Assembly (NCBI RefSeq): GCF_009833085.1
Contig: NZ_QRBZ01000026.1
Location: 62,001-126,000 of the forward strand
From: Nitrosomonas oligotropha
GTDB lineage: Bacteria; Pseudomonadota; Gammaproteobacteria; Burkholderiales; Nitrosomonadaceae
DNA: 64,000 nt
Direction of reading: 5' to 3'
A program made the position numbers and the translations under genes. Of the stretch, positions 18,529-25,758 are shown piece after piece (position 1 is the first letter of the stretch; each line of letters begins with the position of its first letter). The notes under the pieces are model-generated. The model saw nothing but the letters and a program-made list of their open reading frames with translations, made no database searches and had not been told where the DNA came from.

Positions 18529-18732
18529 ATGGCAACAGGTGTAGTTAAATGGTTCAATGACGCTAAAGGTTTTGGCTTTATTACCCCAGATAACGGTGGA
18601 GAAGATTTATTTGCACACTTCTCTGCAATCAACAGCAACGGTTTCAAATCACTGCGTGAAGCACAACGCGTTACCTTCGATGTAACGACAGGCCCTAAAG
18701 GCAAGCAAGCATCGAACATTGTGCCGCAGTAA
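18529..18732 (+). CDS. Cold-shock protein (CspA family)
   Basis: A 67-residue single OB-fold nucleic-acid chaperone. RNP1 KGFGFITP and RNP2 DLFAHFSAI are intact, and the length is typical for the family. The ATG at 18529 is chosen because AGGA lies seven bases upstream and the protein then begins [10 protein letters not shown] as in homologues; an upstream in-frame ATG at 18448 would add 27 unrelated residues. It binds single-stranded RNA and prevents secondary structure at low temperature. A perfect terminator follows 20 bases downstream, so it is monocistronic. Confidence 0.97.
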   Translation: MATGVVKWFNDAKGFGFITPDNGGEDLFAHFSAINSNGFKSLREAQRVTFDVTTGPKGKQASNIVPQ

Positions 18733-18751
18733 ACGAGCGTAAAGCTTAAAT

Positions 18752-18779
18752 AAAAAACCCCGGTAATCCGGGGTTTTTT
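18752..18779. terminator. Rho-independent terminator after the cold-shock gene
   Basis: AAAAAACCCCGG (18752-18763), loop TAAT, CCGGGGTTTTTT (18768-18779): a perfect 12-bp stem with T-tracts on both strands. It serves the cold-shock gene and possibly the convergent DUF1353 gene. Confidence 0.93.
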
Positions 18780-18818
18780 ATGGGCGATACCCAATAATCG
18801 TTCCTTTCCTTCAAATCA

Positions 18819-19226
18819 TTACGGCGCGTGCAGCAAATCCAGTTTGGTAAAATTTCCACCAAACAAATCCACCGCCAGATAAACCAAATCCGCATTGAAT
18901 TTAGGCATACCATCCTCAATGCAAATCTCTCGCAGCAACCAATCCACATTCTCACGCGCTTTTTGCGGCAGGTGTTCCTCGCGCATCAACTGATACAAAG
19001 CATCATGCACCAGCGAACCGCGCATGATTCTCCGGGTATCGAAAACCGGCCCGCTGGCGCCATCCCAAGCATAATTCCTCTTGATCGTCAGCACACCGCT
19101 CATATCCAGATCAATAAACCTTGTCACAATGGGGTAAGATGGATAAATAGTCGTACAGTGCTCGTAATCGGAAAACAGCGTGTATTTATATTTGCGGCGT
19201 TTTTTGTAGCTGATGGTTAGGTCCAT
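18819..19226 (-). CDS. DUF1353 family protein (phage-type)
   Basis: A 135-residue protein of the DUF1353 family, common in phage and prophage structural regions but also found alone. The core KRNYAWDGASGP and SLVHDALYQLM match the family signature (DGxSxP then HDxLY). The ATG at 19226 is preferred over one eight codons upstream because GAGGAGGG lies four bases before it. No other phage gene is seen nearby, except for a possible 23-codon fragment upstream. Function unknown; it may be a domesticated phage remnant. Confidence 0.85.
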   Translation of the reverse strand: MDLTISYKKRRKYKYTLFSDYEHCTTIYPSYPIVTRFIDLDMSGVLTIKRNYAWDGASGPVFDTRRIMRGSLVHDALYQLMREEHLPQKARENVDWLLREICIEDGMPKFNADLVYLAVDLFGGNFTKLDLLHAP

Positions 19227-19530
19227 GTTTCCCTCCTCGTTGGTGAACAAAATCGCAAATCGTTATTTCTACTTCATTACGCTTCAAGCATCAGCTTAAA
19301 ACCAAGTCATCATTTCCAGCAGCAACTCACCGTATTGCTTACCAAGCTCGACAACATTCGGCCAGTCCTACCCGCGGAATCTTTATCCATGTGAAGTTGC
19401 CAAGGTTAAATGCATGAACCAATCATAGCGAAAATAGAGTGCATTACGGGGAAAATGATGGCGCAATTTGTGACAAACATCACAACAGATGCGGTAGCAT
19501 AACGGCTTTCAATCAAGCTGATTATTTACT
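19227..19530. other. Intergenic region, divergent promoters, possible gene fragment
   Basis: About 300 bases between the DUF1353 gene and argJ. On the minus strand, 19296-19367 encodes a protein-like 23-codon stretch (DWPNVVELGKQYG...MMTWF) ending in TAA with no start and a stop (TAG) just before it. This may be the tail of a decayed gene, but 23 open codons can arise by chance. No terminator was found. Confidence 0.4.
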
Positions 19531-20757
19531 ATGCCCGTCAACTTTCCTCCATTAACCCCTGAACAATTACTGCCCGTTGCGGGCGTGAAACTCGGTATTA
19601 CCGAGGCCGGTATCAAAAAGGCGAGTCGCAAGGATTTGCTGGTGATGGTGCTGGACGAAGGCAGCAAAGTGGCCGGGGTATTTACGCAGAACCGTTTTTG
19701 CGCCGCGCCGGTGACTGTGGCGAAGCAACATCTGGCGCACGCGGCCATTCACGTGCTGGTGGTCAACACCGGCAACGCCAACGCCGGTACCGGCGAGGCA
19801 GGTATTCAGCATGCCCTGGCAACTTGCGCCGAAGCGGGCCGGTTACTGGGCTGCGCCACGCAGCAGGTGTTGCCGTTTTCAACCGGCGTGATCATGGAAC
19901 CGCTGCCAGTCGATAAGATTATTCAAGGATTGCCCGCTGCGGTGGCAAATTGCAAGGCAGATAACTGGTTCAACGCCGCGCACGCGATCATGACCACGGA
20001 CATCGTGCCGAAGGCAGCCTCAAAGCAGGTGCAGATCGGCGGCAAGACAGTTACGGTGACCGGCATCGCCAAGGGTTCCGGCATGATCCGCCCGAACATG
20101 GCGACGATGCTGGGGTATGTCGCCACCGATGCGGCCATCAGTCCGGCTTTGCTACAAGAGTTAGTCAGGCACGCGGCGGATCATTCGTTCAATCGCATCA
20201 CGGTGGACGGCGATACGTCGACCAACGATGCGTTCATCGTCGTGGCGACCGGTAAAGCCGGGAATGCGGAAATCACCCGGCAAGACAGCAGCGAATTTAG
20301 CCAATTGCAGCAAGCGGTGACCGCGATTGCGGCCGATCTGGCGAAAATGATCGTGCGCGACGGCGAAGGCGCGACCAAGTTCATTACCGTGCAAATCGAA
20401 GCGGGCGAGGATGCGGAGGAATGCGCCAAAGTAGCGTACGCGATTGCGCATTCGCCACTGGTCAAAACCGCGTTTTTCGCCTCCGACCCGAACCTGGGCC
20501 GGATTCTCGCGGCCATCGGTTATGCCGGGGTCAATGATTTGAATGTGGATACCATTCAGCTTTATCTCGACGATGTGCTGGTGGCGGAGAAAGGCGGGCG
20601 GGCCGCCGATTATCAAGAAGCAGATGGACAACGCGTGATGAATCAAGCCGAAATCACCATCCGTGTCGTGCTCAATCGTGGTACCGCATCGACTACCGTG
20701 TGGACCTGCGATTTTTCTTACGATTATGTGAAGATCAATGCCAGCTACCGCAGCTGA
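19531..20757 (+). CDS. argJ: Bifunctional glutamate N-acetyltransferase / amino-acid acetyltransferase
   Basis: ArgJ (408 residues) moves the acetyl group from N-acetylornithine to glutamate and can also make N-acetylglutamate from acetyl-CoA, in cyclic arginine biosynthesis. It is translated as a precursor that cleaves itself before a Thr: [11 protein letters not shown] places this at A191/T192. The conserved ASDPNLGRI segment of the beta chain and a C-terminal KINASYRS are present. Full length for the family. It begins a plus-strand group with a DUF815 ATPase and a Nudix-ThiE gene. The arginine-pathway partner argB lies elsewhere in this window. Confidence 0.97.
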   Translation: MPVNFPPLTPEQLLPVAGVKLGITEAGIKKASRKDLLVMVLDEGSKVAGVFTQNRFCAAPVTVAKQHLAHAAIHVLVVNTGNANAGTGEAGIQHALATCAEAGRLLGCATQQVLPFSTGVIMEPLPVDKIIQGLPAAVANCKADNWFNAAHAIMTTDIVPKAASKQVQIGGKTVTVTGIAKGSGMIRPNMATMLGYVATDAAISPALLQELVRHAADHSFNRITVDGDTSTNDAFIVVATGKAGNAEITRQDSSEFSQLQQAVTAIAADLAKMIVRDGEGATKFITVQIEAGEDAEECAKVAYAIAHSPLVKTAFFASDPNLGRILAAIGYAGVNDLNVDTIQLYLDDVLVAEKGGRAADYQEADGQRVMNQAEITIRVVLNRGTASTTVWTCDFSYDYVKINASYRS

Positions 20758-20777
20758 TAGACCGGTAAACCAATCCG

Positions 20778-21653
20778 ATGAATGACTTAGATAAGTTCTG
20801 CGCGCGTTTGGATCGGTTGCTCGATCACGTGGAAAAAGTACTGCCGCCCGCGCAACCGGAACCCGACTGGCAAGCAGCAATCGCTTTCCGCTGGCGCAGG
20901 CAAGGAAACAACGGATTTATTCAACCGGTGACGCAGCCGCACCGCATTACACTCGACGCATTGTGCGGCATCGACGAGCAAAAGCAGCGCATCGATCAGA
21001 ACACACAGCAGTTCGTGCAGGGATTTTCCGCCAACAATGTGTTGCTGACCGGCGCGCGCGGCACCGGGAAATCTTCCTTGATCAAAGCACTGCTGAATAA
21101 ATACGCGAAAGATGGATTGCGCCTGATCGAAGTGGAGAAGCATCATTTGGTCGATCTGCACGACATTGTGGACAAGATTTATCAACGCCCGGAGCGCTTC
21201 ATTCTATTTTGCGACGATCTGTCGTTTGAAACCGATGAAGCGGGTTACAAAGCGCTCAAAGTGGTGCTGGATGGATCGATCGCCACGGTTTCCGATAACG
21301 TACTGATTTACGCGACATCGAACCGCCGTCACATGGTGCCGGAATTCATGCGCGACAATCTCGACACCAAGCATATCGGCGACGAAGTGCATCCGAGCGA
21401 AGCCATCGAGGAAAAAATCTCCTTGTCGGAGCGGTTCGGTTTGTGGGTGTCGTTTTATCCGTTCGATCAGGATCAGTATCTGGACATCGTGCGCTATTGG
21501 CTGGCTTATTTCGGCATTCATGAGATGACCGCGCTGGCGCGCACCGAAGCACTGCAATGGGCTATCGAACGCGGTTCGCGCAGCGGCCGGGTGGCGTGGC
21601 AGTTCGCGCGCGATCTGGCGGGCCTGCAACAATCGGCTAGTGATCGTTCGTAA
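20778..21653 (+). CDS. DUF815-family AAA ATPase
   Basis: A 291-residue predicted ATPase. Walker A GARGTGKSS lies near 92, Walker B LFCDDLSF near 143, and a sensor-like YATSNRRHMVP near 177. This family (DUF815) is frequently found next to argJ in betaproteobacteria, but its cellular role is not established. It starts 20 bases after argJ and ends 3 bases before the Nudix gene, so the three are probably cotranscribed. Confidence 0.93.
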   Translation: MNDLDKFCARLDRLLDHVEKVLPPAQPEPDWQAAIAFRWRRQGNNGFIQPVTQPHRITLDALCGIDEQKQRIDQNTQQFVQGFSANNVLLTGARGTGKSSLIKALLNKYAKDGLRLIEVEKHHLVDLHDIVDKIYQRPERFILFCDDLSFETDEAGYKALKVVLDGSIATVSDNVLIYATSNRRHMVPEFMRDNLDTKHIGDEVHPSEAIEEKISLSERFGLWVSFYPFDQDQYLDIVRYWLAYFGIHEMTALARTEALQWAIERGSRSGRVAWQFARDLAGLQQSASDRS

Positions 21654-21656
21654 TCA

Positions 21657-22625
21657 ATGAGTCACTCAATCACGCCCATTGCCGAATCGGCACCCATCGT
21701 TGAAGTCGTTGCAGCGGTGATTCTGCAGCCGGATGGCCGGTTCTTACTGACATGCAGACCCGGAGGTAAAGTGTATTCCGGCTACTGGGAATTCCCCGGC
21801 GGCAAGGTTGAACCGGACGAGTCGCTATTGCACGCACTGGAGCGCGAATTATGGGAAGAGCTGGGCATTCAGGTGCGTCAGGCTCACCCCTGGATCACAC
21901 GCGTTTTCAGCTATTCGCACGCCACCGTGCGGCTGCATTTTTTTCGCGTGGTGGAATGGGGAGGCCAGCCTTCACCCCGGGAAAAACAGGGATTATCCTG
22001 GCAATGGCCACACCCGGTTGAGGTATCTCCGATGCTGCCCGCCAACGGCCCGATTTTGCAATCGCTGCGGCTGCCGCCGGTTTATGCCATCACCCGCGCT
22101 GCTGAAACCGGCATCGCAGCGGCATTACAGCACATCGAACGCGCATTGCACAACGACTTGCGCTTGCTGCAAATCCGCGAAAAACAACTGGCGCCGGATG
22201 CGCTGCGTGACTTTGCCGGGAAAGTTCTGGCACTTGCCCGGCCCCATCAAGCAAAAGTGTTGATCAATGGCAACGTGGCACTGGCGCAAGAACTTGGCGC
22301 CGATGGCGTGCACCTCACATCGTCGCAGCTGATGGCCCTGTCATCCCGCCCCGATCCAAGTTATGGATTATGCGGCGCATCCTGCCATAATGCCGAAGAA
22401 CTTTTTGCCGCCGGGCAGCTGGGGCTTGATTTTGCCGTGCTGGGTCCGGTACAGCCGACGCTGAGTCATCCGGGATTATCGCCATTGGGCTGGAGAAGGT
22501 TTGCCACGTTGATTCGCGGCTATTCGCTACCGGTTTATGCATTGGGCGGGTTACACCGGGAAGATCTATCCATTGCGCAGGAAATGGGCGCCCATGGCAT
22601 TGCGATGATGCGTGGAATCGAATGA
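21657..22625 (+). CDS. Nudix hydrolase fused to a thiamine-phosphate-synthase-like domain
   Basis: A 322-residue fusion. Residues 15-140 form a MutT-like Nudix domain with the complete Nudix box beginning at about 48 (GGKVEPDE...REL.EELG); this clears oxidised nucleotides such as 8-oxo-dGTP. Residues 143-322 resemble ThiE/TenI TIM barrels (LLQIREKQL, ADGVHLTSSQL, GASCHNAEEL, VLGPVQPT, YALGG). Fusions of this kind occur in many gammaproteobacteria and betaproteobacteria, and the role of the second domain in them is uncertain. It is the third gene of the argJ group. Confidence 0.92.
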   Translation: MSHSITPIAESAPIVEVVAAVILQPDGRFLLTCRPGGKVYSGYWEFPGGKVEPDESLLHALERELWEELGIQVRQAHPWITRVFSYSHATVRLHFFRVVEWGGQPSPREKQGLSWQWPHPVEVSPMLPANGPILQSLRLPPVYAITRAAETGIAAALQHIERALHNDLRLLQIREKQLAPDALRDFAGKVLALARPHQAKVLINGNVALAQELGADGVHLTSSQLMALSSRPDPSYGLCGASCHNAEELFAAGQLGLDFAVLGPVQPTLSHPGLSPLGWRRFATLIRGYSLPVYALGGLHREDLSIAQEMGAHGIAMMRGIE

Positions 22626-22652
22626 ACTCAGGTGGAAAGCACCGCCCCGTTT

Positions 22653-23783
22653 TCAGTGTGTAACCAGATCGGCGCCGGTGTATACCGCAACCTGATTGCG
22701 GCCGCCTGATTTGGCGGCATATAGCGCCTGATCGGCTCGATCGAGTAAGGTGTTGCAGATAAAATCCGCGTCGTGTTGCTGCGCGGTCAACAAACTTCGC
22801 AGGCTGGCGATACCGATCGAAATCGATATCGTGAACTGTTTGTCATGAAAATTCAGCGCAGTGGAGCAAATCGCCTGACGCAGCCGCTCAGCAATTTCAT
22901 GTGCCGCTTGCAACGTCGTCGACGGTAAAGCGACGACGAATTCTTCCCCGCCGTAACGCGCCACAATATCGCACGACCGGACTTGCTCCTTGATTAAACC
23001 GACCATGTACCGGAGCACCAGATCACCGGTTTGATGCCCGTAGGTGTCGTTGATTTTCTTGAAATGATCCACATCGAGGAACATGCAGATCAAATCATCA
23101 TCCCAGCGCATGCAGCGGGCGATTTCATCCTTGAAACGCAGATCGAAATAGCGGCGGTTATACGCTTGCGTCAGCACATCCTGGTAGCTGATTTCCTTGA
23201 GCCGCTGCTGATTAAGACAATTTTCGATTGCAACAGCAGCCATCGCCGATATTTTTTGCAGAAAAAGCGTGCCGATGCCCACCTGATAGCGATGCGGATC
23301 ATGGCTGAGCAACAATAGCACGCCGATTGTCTGCTCACCGCGCAGCAGCGGCAGGAATGCAGCGCTTTTGACCTGATTGCGGTTCTTCAGATTGGCGATC
23401 ATCCAACGGTAATTCTTCAATGCCTCCGCGCCCAGCACCGGATGACCGGCCAGTGAATGAATGATTTCCGCATCTTTTAAGGTATCGAGAATCAGGAGCT
23501 TGTTCTCGTAGTTCAGTTGCGCTTCTTCATCGCGTTCAAAAAACAGCCGCTCGGTATCTTTATGGTAGTCAATCAGACACAAAACAACATCGAGCAGCTG
23601 AAAGCGCTCAACGGTTTGCGATAACAGCAAATCCCGCAGCTGTTTGGGTGTACTGGCGCCAATAATTTCAAAGCCAAAAGTCTCGTATAACTCCTGCTTT
23701 TTCTCATTGGCTCTGGCTTGCTTGAGCAGATGATCGAGCTTACGCTGTAATTCGCGGTTCTTCTCGTAGATCGATTCATCCAT
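22653..23783 (-). CDS. Diguanylate cyclase with N-terminal GAF-like domain
   Basis: A 376-residue cytoplasmic enzyme that makes cyclic di-GMP from two GTP. A coiled-coil start (1-40) leads into a GAF/DUF484-like sensory domain (about 45-190), then a GGDEF domain (205-370) with active-site GGEEF at 278-282. The inhibitory I-site RxxD (RSCD, 269-272) is present at the usual five residues upstream, so product inhibition is expected. There are no membrane segments. It shares one base with the upstream yacG stop, so it is coupled to that gene. Confidence 0.94.
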   Translation of the reverse strand: MDESIYEKNRELQRKLDHLLKQARANEKKQELYETFGFEIIGASTPKQLRDLLLSQTVERFQLLDVVLCLIDYHKDTERLFFERDEEAQLNYENKLLILDTLKDAEIIHSLAGHPVLGAEALKNYRWMIANLKNRNQVKSAAFLPLLRGEQTIGVLLLLSHDPHRYQVGIGTLFLQKISAMAAVAIENCLNQQRLKEISYQDVLTQAYNRRYFDLRFKDEIARCMRWDDDLICMFLDVDHFKKINDTYGHQTGDLVLRYMVGLIKEQVRSCDIVARYGGEEFVVALPSTTLQAAHEIAERLRQAICSTALNFHDKQFTISISIGIASLRSLLTAQQHDADFICNTLLDRADQALYAAKSGGRNQVAVYTGADLVTH

Positions 23784-23971
23784 TATATCGGCTCAGTGGT
23801 TATAGTATTCTCCGGATCTTTTTCAGCTTCAGGGATGCGATAAGATTCCTGAGCCCATTGCGACAGATCGTTCGTTTTACACCGTGCGGAACAAAACGGA
23901 CGAAAACGGCTGGCCGGTTCCCAGATTACTTCTTTACCGCATTGCGGGCAATTGACTGTGCGCTGTTGCAT
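23783..23971 (-). CDS. yacG: DNA gyrase inhibitor YacG
   Basis: A 62-residue zinc protein. The four ligands C8, C11, C27 and C31 (NCPQCG and FCSARCK) and the following [13 protein letters not shown] match YacG, which binds GyrB and inhibits gyrase in E. coli. Its stop overlaps the start of the diguanylate cyclase gene. The region to its right (23972-24248) is AT-rich and holds its promoter. Confidence 0.95.
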   Translation of the reverse strand: MQQRTVNCPQCGKEVIWEPASRFRPFCSARCKTNDLSQWAQESYRIPEAEKDPENTITTEPI

Positions 23972-24235
23972 AAAAGCAGATCATTGTTAGATTGTTTTAA
24001 GATAAGAGTCTTGTATTAGCGAAAAATAAGTAGAATAGGAATAAAATCATTACACATGAATCTGATAGGGAATTATTCGTTTTAGTTTTAAACTGATCAC
24101 AAAAAAATAAAATCCTTTTTCCTTATCTCTGATGAAATTTAACACTATTTCGGCAACCTGCGAGATTTTAGTATTCTACAAAAATTTCACACCCGTTAGT
24201 TTTAACTTTCTAAATTATTTTTAATCACTTACTTT

Positions 24236-24239
24236 AAGG
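24236..24239 (+). promoter_or_regulatory. Ribosome-binding site for the CTG-started sigma factor
   Basis: AAGG lies nine bases before CTG at 24249. It would be 99 bases from the first in-frame ATG (24339), so it supports the upstream non-canonical start. Confidence 0.5.
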
Positions 24240-24248
24240 TTACAAATC

Positions 24249-24815
24249 CTGGCCACTCGACAAGAACTTTCAGATTTTCTGATTGAAACCGAGAAGCGCG
24301 CCTATAAACAAGCCCTGTTCGCGGTTCATGACGAACATATGGCGTTGGATATTGTTCAGGATTCCATGATGAAGCTGACGGCGAAATATGCTTCAAACCC
24401 GACCGAAGAACTGCCGTTATTATTCCAGCGCATCCTGCAAAATACCATTCGCGATTATTACCGGCGGCAGAAGATCCGTTCGCTATGGACCACGCTGTTT
24501 TCAGCGTTTATACCTAGCGATCAAGACAAAAACCAAGAAGACTTCGATATTCTCGAAACTTTACAGGTCAAGCAGGAATCGAATGATCCGGATGCGCAAC
24601 TTGAGAGATCGCAACTCATTAATTTAATAGAAGAAGCGATAAAAGTTCTCCCGCCACGTCAACGCGAAGCCTTCATACTGCGTTACTGGGAAGAAATGAG
24701 TTTGGCGGAAACAGCCGTAATTATGAAATGTTCGGAAGGAAGTGTAAAAACACATTGTTCACGGGCAGTCCATACATTAGCTACAATACTCAAAGAGAAA
24801 GGAGTGAAACTATGA
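24249..24815 (+). CDS. RNA polymerase sigma factor (sigma-70/ECF type), probable CTG start
   Basis: A 188-residue sigma factor that would direct core polymerase to alternative promoters. Region 2 (about 10-75) includes ALDIVQDSMMKL and IRDYYRRQKI; region 4 (about 125-185) includes LPPRQREAFILRYWEEMSLAETA and a helix-turn-helix GSVKTHC. The first in-frame ATG is at 24339, which would remove the start of region 2. Between the in-frame stop at 24222 and that ATG there is no ATG, GTG or TTG. CTG at 24249 gives (M)ATRQELSDFL, the N-terminus I recall for betaproteobacterial homologues, with AAGG nine bases upstream. Its stop overlaps the DUF3619 start (ATGA). Confidence 0.85.
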   Translation: MATRQELSDFLIETEKRAYKQALFAVHDEHMALDIVQDSMMKLTAKYASNPTEELPLLFQRILQNTIRDYYRRQKIRSLWTTLFSAFIPSDQDKNQEDFDILETLQVKQESNDPDAQLERSQLINLIEEAIKVLPPRQREAFILRYWEEMSLAETAVIMKCSEGSVKTHCSRAVHTLATILKEKGVKL

Positions 24816-25180
24816 ACGAGCAAGAGTTTGGAAAAGAAATTTCTAGGCTGCTGGATCAAGGTGCTGATCAGACGATCAAACAAAGTACTTTGTACCGGTT
24901 GCAGGTCGCTCGTCGGGCAGCTTTGGAAAATTGCCAACCCACGATGAATATTATTCAGTCAGGTAATGGCACTTCTTTGTATGGTAGGCATAGCGGGCAC
25001 ATGTACGCTATGAAAGTGCTGTTATTAATGACGGTATTATTTATTTTGATGAATATTGTCTATTACCAATTCTGGGAAAATGATAAATATGCAGCTATTG
25101 ATACCATGATATTAGCTGATGATTTGCCGATAGATGCTTATATTGCTAATGAGTTTGATGAATGGCTGGATATCGATTAA
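24812..25180 (+). CDS. DUF3619 family membrane protein (candidate anti-sigma partner)
   Basis: A 122-residue protein. The N-terminus MNEQEFGKEISRLLDQGA and a LYRLQVARRAAL segment match DUF3619. One transmembrane helix lies at about 68-86 (MKVLLLMTVLFILMNIVYY), with a short acidic periplasmic tail. The ATG overlaps the sigma factor stop and has AAAGGAG upstream. A small membrane protein coupled to a sigma factor suggests an anti-sigma role; that is inference from position and topology. Confidence 0.85.
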   Translation: MNEQEFGKEISRLLDQGADQTIKQSTLYRLQVARRAALENCQPTMNIIQSGNGTSLYGRHSGHMYAMKVLLLMTVLFILMNIVYYQFWENDKYAAIDTMILADDLPIDAYIANEFDEWLDID

Positions 25181-25545
25181 TCATATTCGGATTATTGTTA
25201 CTGCTCTCCGTTGATGCTTTATGTGAATCTGAATCCAGCAAGCCTCGATGGAATGAATTAAAACCGCAGCAGCAAAGAATTCTGGAGCCGTTAGCCGGCA
25301 CGTGGGATAGTATGGACTCTACCAGAAAGAAAAAATGGCTGGGGGTCGCAAAACGTTATCCTAAAATGACGGCGCAAGAGCAGCAGCGTATTCAATCGCA
25401 AATGCAAAGTTGGAATTCGCTGACTTCGGAACAGAGAAAACAAGCGCGCGAAAGATATAAAAAAATGGAACAACTGCCAGCCCGGAAGCGTCAAGAAATC
25501 AAGCAGCGGTGGTATGAGTATGAACAACTACCCGGCAAAACTTGA
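25162..25545 (+). CDS. DUF3106 family exported protein
   Basis: A 127-residue secreted protein. Residues 1-21 form a signal peptide (YRLIIFGLLLLLSVDALC). The mature part is Trp-, Gln- and Arg-rich, with repeated motifs of the DUF3106 type: WNELKPQQQRILEPL, WLGVAKRYPKM, WNSLTSEQRKQARERY and QEIKQRWYEYEQLP. It starts within the last 19 bases of the DUF3619 gene, so sigma, DUF3619 and DUF3106 are one unit. Such repeats occur in periplasmic stress-sensing proteins with helical hairpins, so it may be the periplasmic input for the sigma system (inference). Confidence 0.88.
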   Translation: MAGYRLIIFGLLLLLSVDALCESESSKPRWNELKPQQQRILEPLAGTWDSMDSTRKKKWLGVAKRYPKMTAQEQQRIQSQMQSWNSLTSEQRKQARERYKKMEQLPARKRQEIKQRWYEYEQLPGKT

Positions 25546-25758
25546 GAAGAGAACATTGAAAAACCGCTCTGCGTTACAAGATTCTGTTTAATGTCATCTT
25601 ATTCCATTTGATAAGCGAAGAGACTATCAGGCCATGCTCTCCGTGGAGCCGTGCCTGAAAGTAATCACTGCGGTTAGTTGCATTGCCGGTTGAACATTTT
25701 GCTTTCTTACGCTTATTCCCGATACAAAACCCTTTTGGTCTCCACTGGCAGTTAATGC

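Noticed and set aside
25546-25758. Possible terminator or small RNA between DUF3106 and the ABC transporter
   Set aside because: Only a poorly paired stem around 25633-25661; no clear T-run or promoter.
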